In this document: piece after piece, positions 10,606 to 21,601 of the stretch | Numbering within the stretch: the stretch's first letter is position 1 | Layout of the letters: the number at the start of each line of letters is the position of its first letter | Assembly (NCBI GenBank): GCA_009667805.1 | Contig: CM019069.1 | Coordinates: forward strand, 99,421,204-99,485,203 | From: Leptobrachium leishanense | Lineage: Eukaryota > Chordata > Amphibia > Anura > Megophryidae | DNA: 64,000 bases | Reading direction: 5' to 3' | Translations under genes and position numbers: made by a program | Notes under the pieces: generated by a model | What the model was told of the DNA's origin: nothing | Database searches by the model: none | The model's input: the letters and a program-made list of their open reading frames with translations, nothing else

Positions 10606-10995
10606 TTCGTATTACCCCCAGTAAATCATCAATTCATTTCATATTACCCATCGAATATTCTTTTCATATTACCCCCAGTATATTCTTTTCATATTACCCC
10701 CGTATATCATCAATTGTGGCTATGACCCCCCCAGTATATCATCTATTGTAGCTATGTCCCCCCAGTATATCATCAATTGTGGCTATGACCCCTCCAGTAT
10801 ATCATCAAGTGTGGCTATGTCCCCCCAGTATATCATCAATTGTGGCTATGTCCCGTCCCCCAGTATATCATCAATTGTGGCTATGTCCCCCCCAGTATAT
10901 CATAATTTGTGGCTATGTCCCCCCCCCAGTATATCATCAATTGTGGCTATGTCCCCCCACCAGTATATCATCAATTGTGGCTATGTCCCCCCCAC
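10606..10995. repeat. 32-bp tandem array replacing the end of gypsy A
   Basis: About nine units contain CAGTATATCATCAATTGTGG followed by CTATGTCC and a C-run of variable length, spaced 31-37 bp. They are preceded by a few TTTTCATATTACCCCC units. Length differences lie mostly in the C-runs. Open frames through it are repeat artefacts. Confidence 0.9.
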
Positions 10996-11334
10996 CCACG
11001 CACTCACCAGAATTCACTGCTACTGAAAAAAGTCTCTGGCGGATGCAGCCTTGACCTGGCTGGACCAAATCCTTGTCTTTCCTCTCCTGGATCTGCCGCT
11101 GCGTGCCCTGCGCGGCCTCGCACATCACATGAGGGGGCGGCGCTAATGCAATGAGCCTGCTTTGAGTGTAGAATGTAGGATGCAGGCACGCTGCAGCATT
11201 TCAGAGTGCGCCGGGCCACGGCTGCCTCCTGTCAGCTCATCATCCGGTTCCCAGAGCTGAGGGAAACCGACGGGCCCAGTCCACTGTGCCTGCCCAAACG
11301 GGCCCCGAGTGCCCGACGGGTCAGTCCGCCCCTG
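10996..11334. mobile_element. possible hAT element end (GTCCGCCCCTG terminus)
   Basis: This GC-rich stretch ends in CAGTCCGCCCCTG, which on the other strand reads CAGGGGCGGACTG, a form often seen at hAT termini. The left end and a target duplication were not found. No coding potential is visible. Confidence 0.3.
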
Positions 11335-11596
11335 TATCCGGGTCTGATTTAGACCACCTAGAGGGTGAGTGAGCCTTGTCCTTTTGAAGTACTTTATGAT
11401 TGTTAAGTTTTAACCAAACTATATGCGGTTTTCCCCTATTTTTTTCGAGGGAAAATTGGATTTTAGAAGATATTGCGTGACACTGCTACTACTCTCACAG
11501 AAAGAGACGTTCTCCTCTGCCATCTCTGCTGAACATTTTTTCTTCTTGTTATTGCCAATAAGGCGAATGAACTTAAGTATATTGTGCAAGACTACA
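11335..11596. other. non-coding interval, nothing recognised
   Basis: AT-rich sequence between the putative hAT end and the LINE 3' tail. I see no gene, promoter or repeat here. Confidence 0.4.
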
Positions 11597-11724
11597 TGTA
11601 TTTATTTATTTATAAAGTATTTTACCAGGAAGGATACATTGAGATTTCTCTCGTTTTCAAGTACGTCCTGGGTTCAAGAACATTGAAATGTTACAGCTGT
11701 AACAGAAATACAAAGTAAAACAAT

Positions 11725-12826
11725 GAGAAACAAGGGGGGTGTTTGTGAGGGTCCTGAGAACTAGCAACAGCACAAATGGCCTGCTCTACGGTGGGTGCCC
11801 GCTCAGGTCTCACAAACAAGGTTTTAGCTTGATTGTGCCATTACAGGGATGAATTTTCCATATGCAAATCAGCCTGCTCTCACACAGAAAGGGTGGCGAG
11901 TGCTGATTGCCAAGGACGTCATCCCTGCACGAGAGGTGCAGCAACCCCCGACGATCGTTTCGGCCTTATTGAGCCTCGTCAGGAGGGTATAGCTAACACC
12001 CCTCTAGGCACATCAAGCAAGGGGTCCACGTCTGGATGACCCTTTACAATTGCAGTGAGAAACAAAGGGGGTGTTTGTGAGGTTCCTGGGAACGAGCAAC
12101 AGCACAAATGGCCTGCTCTACGGTGGGTGCCCGCTCAGGTCTCACAAACAAGGTTTTAGCTTGATTGTGCCATTACAGGGATGAATTTTCCATATGCAAA
12201 TCAGCCTGCTCTCACCCAGAAAGGGTGGCCAGTGCTGATTGCCAAGGCTCAATAAGGCCGAAACGATCGTCGGGGGTTGCTGCACCTCTCGTGCAGGGAT
12301 GACGTCCTTGGCAATCAGCACTGGCCACCCTTTCTGGGTGAGAGTAGGCTGATTTGCATATGGAAAATTCATCCCTGTAATGGCACAATCAAGCTAAAAC
12401 CTTGTTTGTGAGACCTGAGCGGGCACCCACCGTAGAGCAGGCCATTGTGCTGTTGCTCGTTCTCAGGACCCTCACAAACACCCCCCTTGTTTCTCACTGT
12501 AATTGTAAAGGGTCATCCAGACGTGGACCCCTTGCTTGATGTGCCTAGAGGGGTGTCAGCTATACCCTCCTGACAAGGCCCAATAAGGCCGAAACGATCA
12601 TCGGGGGTCGCTGCACCTCTCGTGCAGGGATGACGTCCTTGGCAATCAGCACTGGCCGCCCTTTTTGGGTGAGAGCAGGCTGATTTGCATATGGAAAATT
12701 CATCCCTGTAATGGCACAATCAAGCTAAAACCTTGTTTGTGAGACCTGAGCGGGCACCCACTGTAGAGCAGGCCATTGTGCTGTTGCTCGTTCTCAGGAC
12801 CCTCACAAACACCCCCCTTGTTTCTC
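11725..12826. mobile_element. foldback element of nested inverted copies, 15-bp flanking duplication
   Basis: The termini are perfect inverted repeats over at least 35 bases, starting GAGAAACAAGGGGGGTGTTT. Inside, the same roughly 200-330-bp module (containing CATATGCAAATCAGCCTGCT, CGATCGTTTCGGCC and CACGTCTGGATGACC) is present twice forward (from 11,725 and 12,054) and twice reverse (from about 12,250 and 12,515). The whole is flanked by a perfect 15-bp direct repeat ACAAAGTAAAACAAT at 11,710-11,724 and 12,827-12,841. It has no coding capacity. A 15-bp duplication is unusual for DNA transposons, so the class is left open. Confidence 0.8.
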
Positions 12827-13499
12827 ACAAAGTAAAACAATGCAAGATATTAAAAAAACACAAATATACAGATTAACAGAAGATAAATATGTAGGAAATA
12901 GTCATTATGTTACATGTTTACAGGTGCATTCCGTATTGAGGTATGTTAATTAGGGATGGGCCGAACACCCCTGTGTTCGGTTCGCATTCGAACTCGAACA
13001 TTTGAAAAAGTTCGAATTCGAACGCGAACACGATTCGAACACAATGCAAGTCAATGGGACTTGAACGTTCGAAAATAAAGGTGCCCTCCAAGAGGGCATA
13101 TATGCAAGATATTGTCCATAAAAGGTGTATGGGGGTCCGGGTAGTGCCCTGGGGGACAGGAAACAATGAAAAAAGTTTTTTAAAAAATTTTTTTCCCGCT
13201 TTTGCTCATGTTTAAACGCGATTTGAAGCCGTGGGAAATGTTTGAGCAACAACGAGTGGGAAAAATTACGATCTTAACGCAAACGTTAACACTCACTTAC
13301 GTGAGCATTAACGTTTGCTGCAGTGTTCACTGCATATTTGTAACGATTCCCCAGGACAGACCTGGTAGGATCCCTGGTAACAGACCTCTAACCCTCCGAT
13401 CCTTAGGATGGTCGGGACCACTAAACCTAACTTCTAGCAGCCACACAGGCCAGGGAGACAGCACCAGCAATATACACCACAGACTGAGATCAATATAAG

Positions 13500-13900
13500 T
13501 TTGTACTGCGCTATAGTGTATGGCAGGATGGAAGCGCACCAGCAGTAACAAGCAGCGGAATATACCAGACAGGGGCACAGAGCGAGAGTAGTTGTTATAA
13601 CAAAACCGGGTCAGCAACGTTTAGGCACTTGTACTGCGCTACTATATGTGGCAGGATCTGTAGCACACATCAGCAGTAACAAGCAGCAGATATACTAGAC
13701 AGGGGCACAGAGCAAGAGTAGTCGTTATAACAAAACCGGGTCAACAACGCTTAGGCACTAGTACTGCGCTACTGTATATGGTGAGAATCGTCGCACACCA
13801 GTAGCAACAGGAGGCAAACAGAACAGGCAGGGAGTACACAGAGAGAATAGTCAAATGGCAGGCAAAGTCGGCAACAGATCGGGTCCTCAGAACAAGCAGG
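13500..13900. repeat. 129-bp tandem repeat, about three units
   Basis: GTACTGCGCTA recurs at 13,503, 13,631 and 13,761, followed each time by a GGCAGGAT/GGTGAGAAT segment, CACCAGCAGTAACAAG and, in two units, TAACAAAACCGGGTCA. The third unit is diverged. It lies inside the hAT-like element. Confidence 0.75.
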
Positions 13901-14214
13901 GTCAGTAACAAGTATACAAACTGATTCGGTAAGCTAGCGATGCGGGAATGAAACTCCACGGCAAGGCAAGGTGTACAGCGCGCGCTCCTGATTTAAAGGT
14001 CCCGGCGGCTCCGCATCATCAGGCCACACCCTGCCCCTTGATCACTCACAGCTGCGCCAGGTGCTTCCAGAGCTCCTTGCATTCGGCCTGCTGGCGGCAC
14101 CATGCGTCCGGGGCCCCCCCCCCCCGATCGCTACCCAGGGCCCTGGATGTCTCAATATTACAATCCAAAATGCAAACGGGTTAAGTAACCAAATTTGTAA
14201 GAAGAATACTTAAT

Positions 14215-14515
14215 GCAGCATATGAATCCTCACACTGCCGGGCAGCACCTCTACAATATAATAATGCAGCATATGATTCCGCACACTGCCGGGCAGCATC
14301 TCTACAGTATAATTAATGCAGCATATGATTCTGCACACTGCCGAGCAGCACCTCTACAATATAATTAATGCAGCATATGATTCCGCACACTGCCGGGCAG
14401 CACCTCTCCAGATAATAATGCAGCATATGAATCCTCACACTGCCGGGCAGCACTCTACAGTATAATTAATGCAGCATATGAATCCTCACACTGCCGGGCA
14501 GCACCTCTACAGTCT
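14215..14515. repeat. 51-bp tandem array, about six units
   Basis: The unit contains AATGCAGCATATGA, then TCC(T/G)CACACTGCCGGGCAGCA and CCTCTACA. Starts are spaced 51-52 bp. A reverse fragment of the same unit occurs at 3618-3690. Confidence 0.88.
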
Positions 14516-14529
14516 GACTCTAGCTTTAA

Positions 14530-14665
14530 CCTGCGCACTGTGTGCAGCTTCTGAGAAGCTATGCTATTAGTGTAGCAGGGAAGCTGGCTGCGCATTTTGC
14601 ATCGCTCCCTCTACACTAATAATATCTTCTCAGAAGCTGCACACAGCGCGCTGGTGTATGCAGCT
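14530..14665. repeat. inverted repeat, hairpin-forming
   Basis: GTGTGCAGCTTCTGAGAAG near 14,540 is answered by CTTCTCAGAAGCTGCACAC near 14,625, and the loop contains a second pair (TATTAGTGTAG/CTACACTAATA). It may be a short MITE, but no target duplication was identified. Confidence 0.65.
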
Positions 14666-15333
14666 TCTAACAGCGTGGGAGATGGGAGGCTGCGCTTGTT
14701 GGTGGATCCAGGTATCAGGTGAGTATTAGAAAGAAAAAAAAAGTTTTAATTTATGTTCCCGGGGACATTTAAAAATGTCCTTGGATTTTATTTTTTTTAA
14801 AAAATGTGTCTCCTTACCTTAGCCTAGTGGTCAGTGGGGGCTCCCTGGATCCTGGTTGTAGGGGGGGATCTGCCGTGGCTGCAGGTGCATTGGCTCCCTC
14901 CCTGCGCCACCTCTCTGCCACATGCACCCGGCCGGCCAGCCCACACATTCGCAGCTCTGTCATCCGGCGGCCGCATAATCCTCAAGGGGATCCTTGGGAG
15001 GCCCCGGTGGGTAGCCCTTTACAGTGCCTGATTAGAGGGCCGTGTGCGCCTGATGTTTTAGCAACAAGAATGGTTTATCCCATAGGCTCCGATGTTAAAA
15101 ATATTCCCGTTTTAAACCAATATCTAATAAACCGTTGTTTATAATATTCTGCAGTAAAGAGTCTCTTTATTTTTAGATTTGTTTAGGATTTTTTAAGCAT
15201 TTTTTTAAAAAAAATCAATAAATTTTTTCGAACTTTTGGCATACATCGCAAAAAGTTCGATGTTCGCAGAACTGTCGAACGGCCGATGTTCAATTCGAAC
15301 TTCGAACAGATTCGAACCGGCAGATCATTCCTA

Positions 15334-15590
15334 ATGTTAATAGAGAGCTCTTGCGTGACTTAAGACTGGGGGATGATTTGATGGCGTCTGGGAGGTTATT
15401 CCATAACTGCGGTACTCTGTAGGAAAATGAGGACCGAGCCACTGTCTTTTTGTATTGTGGTATGGCAAGTAAGGTGCTGGTCCTGGATCGGAGGTTATAG
15501 GATGAGGGAACTGCTGGAGGAAGCAGTCTATTCAGATAGGGTGCCAGCTTCCCAGAAAGCCTCCTAAACATTAAATTTAAAGAGAACCTA
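15334..15590 (-). pseudogene. LINE reverse transcriptase C-terminus fragment
   Basis: The minus strand encodes the last part of a non-LTR RT, with a PSSYNLRSR motif and then YRVPQLWNNLPDAIKSS and a SLKS-KSSLL end. This is the conserved C-terminal segment of Rex1/CR1/jockey-group enzymes. The 5' part is absent, and the reading frame passes into hAT-like sequence at 15,333. It is not expected to be functional. Confidence 0.75.
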
Positions 15591-15794
15591 ACAATATATG
15601 TTGTTCTCCATCATATTATTGTATATCCTTTTTTCTTGTTACCCTTGTGTGCTCCACCCCTCTACTTTTTCTATTTTTATATAGAGGTAAATTTTAGGGA
15701 TTACCTCTTTTGGGTGTTTAGAGCACCTAGTATTTGGTTTACTCTATCAGTGTTTAGCGCAACTTTTGTTTATTTGGGTTCACCCAATATTCTA
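15591..15794. other. non-coding interval, nothing recognised
   Basis: AT-rich spacer between the LINE piece and the hAT element end. No gene or repeat is evident. Confidence 0.35.
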
Positions 15795-16335
15795 CATATC
15801 TATGTATGATCATTTTTTACAGAAGTTATTTTAAGTTTGGAATAACCAATGTTTAGCAGTGATACAGTCATTGTTCATGCTATTTATCATGAACCAGATA
15901 TGGAACATACAAAATATCAATGTAGGGGGTCAAAGATGAACCCTTCACCCAACATTGGGGTGTGCCTGGGCACACCAGATACATCCTGTGTACACGCCTA
16001 TGATACCAAACATGACCATGTAATGTGTAAAGATAAAAAAAATTAAAAAAGTAAATGCAAATTTTTTTTCTCTGTTCTACAGCAGAGGCAATATATGCTT
16101 TTACATATAAAACAAACAATGCCACTGCACAAACTCAACTAAGGCATCAGATTCTGCCCCTTCTGCTGATTTGAGCGCAGAGAGAAACGGTTTCAGGTTT
16201 TTATTATGTTTTTTTTCTAGTTTGCCCCTAAACGAAAATTTAAAAAGTAATTTTGGAATGTTTAGATTTTTTTTGGGGGGGAGGGTATAGGGACACTCTG
16301 TGCCTATAGGCTCCTGAGATGCAAATCCGGCCCTG
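15795..16335 (-). mobile_element. hAT-N family copy, reverse orientation
   Basis: The right edge GGCCCTG gives, on the minus strand, CAGGGCCGGATTTGCATCTC, a typical hAT terminus. The minus strand continues with sequence shared in order with 24,981-25,520 (TCTCTGCGCTCAAATCAGCA, AACATTGGTTATTCCAAAC). It is non-coding and the far end is not defined. Confidence 0.7.
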
Positions 16336-16766
16336 GTTGCAGAAGTAAAGCGACAGCCATTTTTTTGCAAGGGCAAAGGTGTTTAATGCTGGCAGTGTTA
16401 AGGAAGAGGCAGCGTGTAACATCCTGCTGTGTGTATTTTCCAGGGCAGGATTTGGAATGCGCAGAGGGAAAGAGGCTAAAGCAGACTGCGTAGCTGCCAC
16501 GCCCAGACTTCACCTATAGCTAATCGCCATGCTCGGCCGGCGGCCAGGCCCAGACGATCGCCAGGCTCAGCCGGATGCCAGGCTCGGCCAGCACCCTGGT
16601 CCACTGAGCCATTGGCCCACCGGGAATCTCCCAGTAGTCCCGATGGACAGTACATGCCTGCTGACTACCGTAGTCCAGAGGAGAATTAAACCTTGAGTCA
16701 AATTTAAAATTCATTTTGTAACCTAGTAGATTTTGTAGTTCATTTGAAAACCTGATCATATTTGTT
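16336..16766. other. non-coding interval, possible repeat pieces
   Basis: It contains a GC-rich stretch with repeated CCAGGC(C/T)C(A/G)G words (16,530-16,600) and GGCCCACCGGGAATCTCCC. No gene is recognised. It is the older sequence into which the L1 derivative at 16,782 was inserted. Confidence 0.4.
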
Positions 16767-16781
16767 AAATAATTGTTATAG

Positions 16782-18423
16782 GGACTCTCGCTGAGTGTGG
16801 ACGTGTTTCTGCTGAGCTCTCTGATGAACTGGCCTTTTAGGCATTATTTTTCACGTCCCACTTTCAAGGAAAGCTGCTGTTTTTGTACCCCGAGATCCTG
16901 CCACCCTGGAGGGGTGTTTGAGACCTGAGGCACCGCTCTGCAGATCTTTACTGCAACGCTTGAACACCGTGCTGCTTTTTGCGGCCTAGCTGCAGGCGGC
17001 CATTTTTACAGCCTGCTCCGGAGTTGTGGGCCTGATCTGGTAGTGAATTTGAGTGACATGGAGACTGCTAACCTTCCAGCACCTGTGCTACCTCCGGGGC
17101 TGCCTCCCTCCCCACTGCAGCTGTCTGATGATGACCTTGATTCCCCTCTTACTAAAGGGATGCTAGCGGACCTCATGGAGGAGATGCGGAGGCTCTGGCG
17201 CGACACTTGGCGGGAAGCTGGCTGGGCCTACGGCATAGATTTGGCTGTGAAGGAGTCTGATTGCCTTGCGGAGCTGGAGGTGGTGCCGCGGCCCTGTGAT
17301 ACTGCGGGGCCTGTGACCGGGCCTGAGGCCGACGTCCAGTGCGACTTGCGACCTCACTTGGCTGCACACGTCATGGAGTTCCCCCTGCAAGCAGCTCACC
17401 TGGAGATTCCTGTAGCCGGAGGTTGGTTGCGATCCGCTTCTCTGCTGCCTGCTGTGTCGTCCTGTCTCAGCGGTCCCTCGGCGGGATGTTCTGCAGCCCT
17501 ATTATGCGGAGAGGAGCTGTCTGGCTTTGTTGATTGGCGGCTGATCCTGGTGCTGCGAGGGCTTTACTCCCTCGTCGTGAAGCTGACTGGTCTGGGTGCA
17601 CTATTTGTTCTCCTGCGGGCCGCAAATCCCTTTACTGTCCTGGACACTGGCTGATGTCCCACTGTGTCGTGCCTCTTTTCTAGTTGATGTCCTCTGGCTA
17701 TACCTTGTTCACCCTACTTACCATGCCCATGTTTATTCTATGAGAAATGATTCCCTCCATGATGACACCCCCCCCCCTGCCATTTGATGAGACACTTTCT
17801 GTCGCCATTGCGGTGTTATGTTTTATTTTTACTCGCCCCTCTCCCTCTGGACACTCCTTTACTGACTTTATCTTTCATGGCCGGGATGTGGTAATTTGTG
17901 GGCATCTGGGTTTTTATATATTTTTTTTTATTTTTTCTTCTCTTTCTTTTCTTTTTGTGTGTGCGGGACGATGGGTGGACCTGGGTGAGCCATTGGAATG
18001 GGTACCATGGCTCTGACCGCTTCCCCTGGCCCCAGGTTGCCCGGCCTTGTGGCCTCTTCCATGGCCTCCAGTTCCCCGTGGGGTTACTGGAGCGAGCCGG
18101 GAATGCCGCTCTATATTAGGTGGTCCCCCACCCCCTTTTTTTTTTTTTTTTTTAATTTTCTTTGTCAACCCAGGTACTTCGCCCGCTATTTGACTGCAGG
18201 CTCCACCTCCTCCCTGAAAACGCTGACTTATGTCGGAGTGTCCTTCCCCCTTTCCCGTCTCCCCTTACTGTTGATTACTTTGTTGACCCTAGCTGACTAT
18301 TATTTTTTATTTTAATTGCGTTGATTTTCCTGCTGACTAGCCTGCTGTGGCCCTGCGCGGCCGTTTTCTGTTTGTTGTACTGATGACATTGTTACAAAAT
18401 AAAAATTTTGAAATACAAAAAAA
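16782..18423 (+). mobile_element. compact L1-derived element with TSD and poly(A)
   Basis: It is flanked by a perfect 15-bp duplication AAATAATTGTTATAG (16,767-16,781 and 18,424-18,438) and ends in an A-rich tail after AAATAAAAATTTTGAAATAC, so it is a complete target-primed insertion of 1.64 kb. It has a GC-rich leader, one ORF (17,043-17,654) and a pyrimidine-rich 3' half with long T-runs. It has no endonuclease or RT, so it is a non-autonomous derivative. Confidence 0.82.
17043..17654 (+). CDS. ORF of the compact L1 derivative, function unknown
   Basis: This open frame of 203 codons may start at either of two nearby ATGs (17,043 or 17,058). The first 70 residues (Pro-rich head, then DDDLDSPLTKGMLADLMEEM and a basic RLWRDTWR helix) look like the N-terminal head of an L1 ORF1 protein. 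The rest shows no coiled coil, RRM or C-terminal domain and becomes hydrophobic near the end (about residues 170-195). I cannot tell whether it is translated. It could be a fossil of the ORF1 start fused out of frame to other sequence. Confidence 0.45.
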   Translation: MNLSDMETANLPAPVLPPGLPPSPLQLSDDDLDSPLTKGMLADLMEEMRRLWRDTWREAGWAYGIDLAVKESDCLAELEVVPRPCDTAGPVTGPEADVQCDLRPHLAAHVMEFPLQAAHLEIPVAGGWLRSASLLPAVSSCLSGPSAGCSAALLCGEELSGFVDWRLILVLRGLYSLVVKLTGLGALFVLLRAANPFTVLDTG

Positions 18424-18438
18424 AAATAATTGTTATAG

Positions 18439-18929
18439 CATATTTTATATTTTGATGTTAATTGTGGTATGCATGCATACTGTAGATGCTTTTTGATCTA
18501 TAGCAATGAAATAAAATATAAATATGACTAAACCTTTTTTCAATTTACATTTTAACATATAACCAAAAATTGTAAAATGTAGTATCGTCTTCTATTTTAG
18601 AATAGAACACATAATGATAGTAATGATGTAAGTATTCCAATATAGAACATTTAGCCTGCTTATAAATGTCTTATCAAAAGGTCCAGATAGGGTGGTTCTT
18701 GATCTTGTACATCCAGTTTTTGGGTGTGTTTTGACCTTGAAAGCCCTTGAGAGCATTTTAAAAGTCAAATACAAATTAAGGGTAGCTGAATATTAAAATA
18801 CAAACAAAATATTTCTGTAGGTACTTTGTTTATTCATATATGAAAATATCAACATACGTACTTATTCATATATATTATTTGTGCATACGCATGTTCAAGC
18901 ATTTAGAATCTGGAGCTACTAAATAAAAT
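18439..18929. other. AT-rich non-coding interval
   Basis: Ordinary AT-rich sequence between the L1 target duplication and the palindrome. No feature is seen. Confidence 0.4.
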
Positions 18930-19039
18930 TGAACTTTGTAGACCCTGGCAAGCACCCAGAGCTACAGGAATGTAGTTAGTACCGACTAGTTGTGAGCATT
19001 AATTAATTTGATACCATCATTGTATTACTTCAAATGTAT

Positions 19040-20795
19040 TACAAAATATCCAAAACAAACTTTATTAGGTAGTCCAAACTAAATTAAAAATAACAAGTGA
19101 AATATTATTTCACTTGCTATTTTTTATTTTGTTTGGACTACCTAATAAAAAATATCCAAAACAACAAACTTTATTAGGTAGTCCGAACAAAATAGAAAAT
19201 AACATGTGAAATATTATTTCACTTGTTATTTTTTATTTTGTTTGGACTACCTAATAAAAAATATCCAAAACAACAAACTTTATTAGGTAGTCCAAACAAA
19301 ATAAAAAATAACAAGTGAAATATTATTTCACTTGCTATTTTTTATTTTGTTTGGACTACCTAATAAAAAATATCCAAAACAACAAACTTTATTAGGTAGT
19401 CCGAACAAAATAAAAAACAACAAGTGAAATATTATTTCACTTGCTATTTTTTATTTTGTTTGGACTGCCTAAAAAAAATATCCAAAACAACAAACTTTAT
19501 TAGGTAGTCCGAACAAAATAAAAAATAACAAGTGAAATATTATTTCACTTGCTATTTTTTATTTTGTTTGGACTGCCTAAAAAAAATATCCAAAACAACA
19601 AACTTTATTAGGTAGTCCAAACAAATTAAAAAATAACAAGTGAAATATTATTTCACTTGCTATTTTTTATTTTGTTTGGACTACCTAATAAAAAATATCC
19701 AAAACAACAAACTTTATTAGGTAGTCCAAACAAAATAGAAAATAACAAGTGAAATATTATTTCACTTGCTATTTTTTATTTTGTTTGAACTACCTAATAA
19801 AAAATATCCAAAACAACAAACTTTATTAGGTAGTCCAAACAAAATAAAAAATAACAAGTGAAATATTATTTCACCTGCTATTTTTTATTTTGCTTGGACT
19901 GCCTAATAAAAAATATCCAAAACAACAAACTTTATTAGGTAGTCCGAACAAAATAAAAAACAACAAGTGAAATATTATTTCACTTGCTATTTTTTATTTT
20001 GTTTGGACTGCCTAAAAAAATATCCAAAACAACAAACTTTATTAGGTAGTCCAAACAAAAAAAAAATAACAAGTGAAATATTATTTCACTTGCTATTTTT
20101 TATTTTGTTTGGACTGCCTAAAAAAAATATCCAAAACAAAAAACTTTATTAGGTAGTCCGAACAAAAAAAAACAACAAGTGAAATATTATTTCACTTGCT
20201 ATTTTATATTTTGTTTGGGCTGCCTAAAAAAAATATCCAAAACAACAAACTTTATTAGGTAGTCCGAACAAAATAAAAAATAACAAGTGAAATATTATTT
20301 CACTTGCTATTTTTTATTTTGTTTGGACTGCCTAAAAAAAATATCCAAAACAACAAACTTTATTAGGTAGTCCGAACAAAATAAAAAACAACAAGTGAAA
20401 TATTATTTCACTTGCTATTTTTTATTTTGTTTGGACTGCCTAAAAAAAATATCCAAAACAACAAACTTTATTAGGTAGTCCGAACAAAATAAAAAATAGC
20501 AAGTGAAATAATATTTCACTTATTATTTTTTATTTTGTTTGGACTGCCTAATAAAAAATATCCAAAACAACCAACTTTATTAGGTAGTCCAAACAAAATA
20601 AAAAATAACAAGTGAACTATTATTTCACTTGTTATTTTTTATTTTGTTTGGACTACCTAATAAAAAATATTGAAAACAAAGTTTTTTAGGTAGTCCAAAC
20701 AAAATAAAAAAAAACAAGTGAAATATTATTTCACTTGTTATTTTTTATTTTGTTCGGACTACCTAATAAACTTTGTTGTTTTGGATATTTTTTAA
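19040..20795. repeat. array of about sixteen 108-bp palindromic units
   Basis: Each unit reads TTTATTAGGTAGTCC(A/G)AAC, an A-rich stretch, AACAAGTGAAATATTATTTC, then the reverse complement of the first half (ACTTG, T-rich, GTTTGGACTACCTAATAAA), followed by the spacer AAATATCCAAAACAACAAAC. Spacing is 107-109 bp. Every unit can fold into a stem of about 40 bp, and the array as a whole reads nearly the same on both strands. Confidence 0.93.
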
Positions 20796-20847
20796 TATAT
20801 TTGAAGTAATACAATGATGGTATCAAATTAATTACTGCTCACAACTA

Positions 20848-21601
20848 GGGCTTTATTACATTCTTCGCGCAAACGTTAACGCATGCGCAAAAACGCATTA
20901 AAGCAAGGGGGAAAAAACATTTACGCACATCGTCGTATTACAATGTCTGCGAAAGGAATACACGTATTCGTCTACCGCGGGTGAACCTACACGAACGTTG
21001 CGCGAGCGTACGATACTTTGCGCGTCCTATACTTAACATTGTGAGCGCAAATGCGTTTGTGCGCTGATATGCGGATGGTATCACAATCTATGCGCAAATT
21101 TTGACGGCCAACGTTTGCGCGCATAATTTTAACATTTCTGAAAAGCTGGTGTTAATATCAAATCCGAACGTCCTGGTCGAAACGAAATACACCAGCACAA
21201 AAAAAAATACAGCTCAGTATAGTTACACATTCTACACATACCCAAACAATAAAATTGTGAATTCGTGCATGTTTTTATTATTGCTGCAGCATGTATACTC
21301 AGATTTACTTTGACAGGTGCAAAAACTTAAGTGAGTCAATTAAGGTCAATTAAGGCAAATTAATGTCAATTAAGGTTCTTAATTCTGATTGGCTGAATCC
21401 CGCAAAAAAAAACAGTCCGCACACTGATTTACGTGCGCTTTCTTTTGCACATTCGTTTTCCTTGCGTTATTTTTTTACGGACAAAAAAAATGCATTCGGA
21501 TCGTAATACCACCATTAATTTATGCGCGCTAACGTTGAACGCTGCATGCAAAAAAAGTTGCGCTGCACGTACGAATTTGCGCGGAGAATGTAATAGAGCC
21601 C
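20848..21601. mobile_element. 754-bp MITE nested in the palindrome, 3-bp TSD
   Basis: The termini are GGGCTTTATTACATTCT and AGAATGTAATAGAGCCC. CTA is duplicated on each side (20,845-20,847 and 21,602-21,604), and removing the element restores CACAACTAGTCGGTAC, the exact complement of the left palindrome arm. A 3-bp duplication with such termini fits PIF/Harbinger-type MITEs. The interior is rich in GCGCAAA and AACGTT words and non-coding. Confidence 0.85.

Larger units (their letters stand above)
12951..15333. mobile_element. hAT-like non-autonomous element, 2.38 kb, 8-bp TSD
   Basis: It starts TAGGGATGGGCCGAAC and ends GATCATTCCTA, with a perfect 8-bp duplication ATGTTAAT at 12,943-12,950 and 15,334-15,341. 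Subterminal regions at both ends are rich in TTCGAA and GTTCG words. The interior is a patchwork: a 129-bp repeat (13,500-13,900), a GC-rich stretch, a 51-bp array (14,215-14,515) and a hairpin (14,530-14,665). No transposase is visible, so it would depend on enzyme supplied by another element, plausibly one like that at 32-36 kb. Confidence 0.85.
11597..15590 (-). mobile_element. reverse-strand LINE 3' end carrying two nested insertions
   Basis: Three segments form one LINE 3' region in reverse: 11,597-11,724 (tail and 3' UTR), 12,827-12,950 (3' UTR) and 15,334-15,590 (end of RT coding). They match the LINE at 2137-2559. They are separated by a foldback element (11,725-12,826) and a hAT-like element (12,951-15,333), each flanked by direct duplications, so the LINE is older than both. 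The 3' tail is a TTTAT repeat in this orientation. Confidence 0.8.

Noticed and set aside
10754..11154. Tyr/Pro/Cys-rich frames in the 32-bp array
   Set aside because: They depend on C-run length, have no consistent start and no family resemblance.
17898..18315. Phe/Leu-rich frames in the L1-derived 3' half
   Set aside because: They come from T-runs in non-coding sequence.
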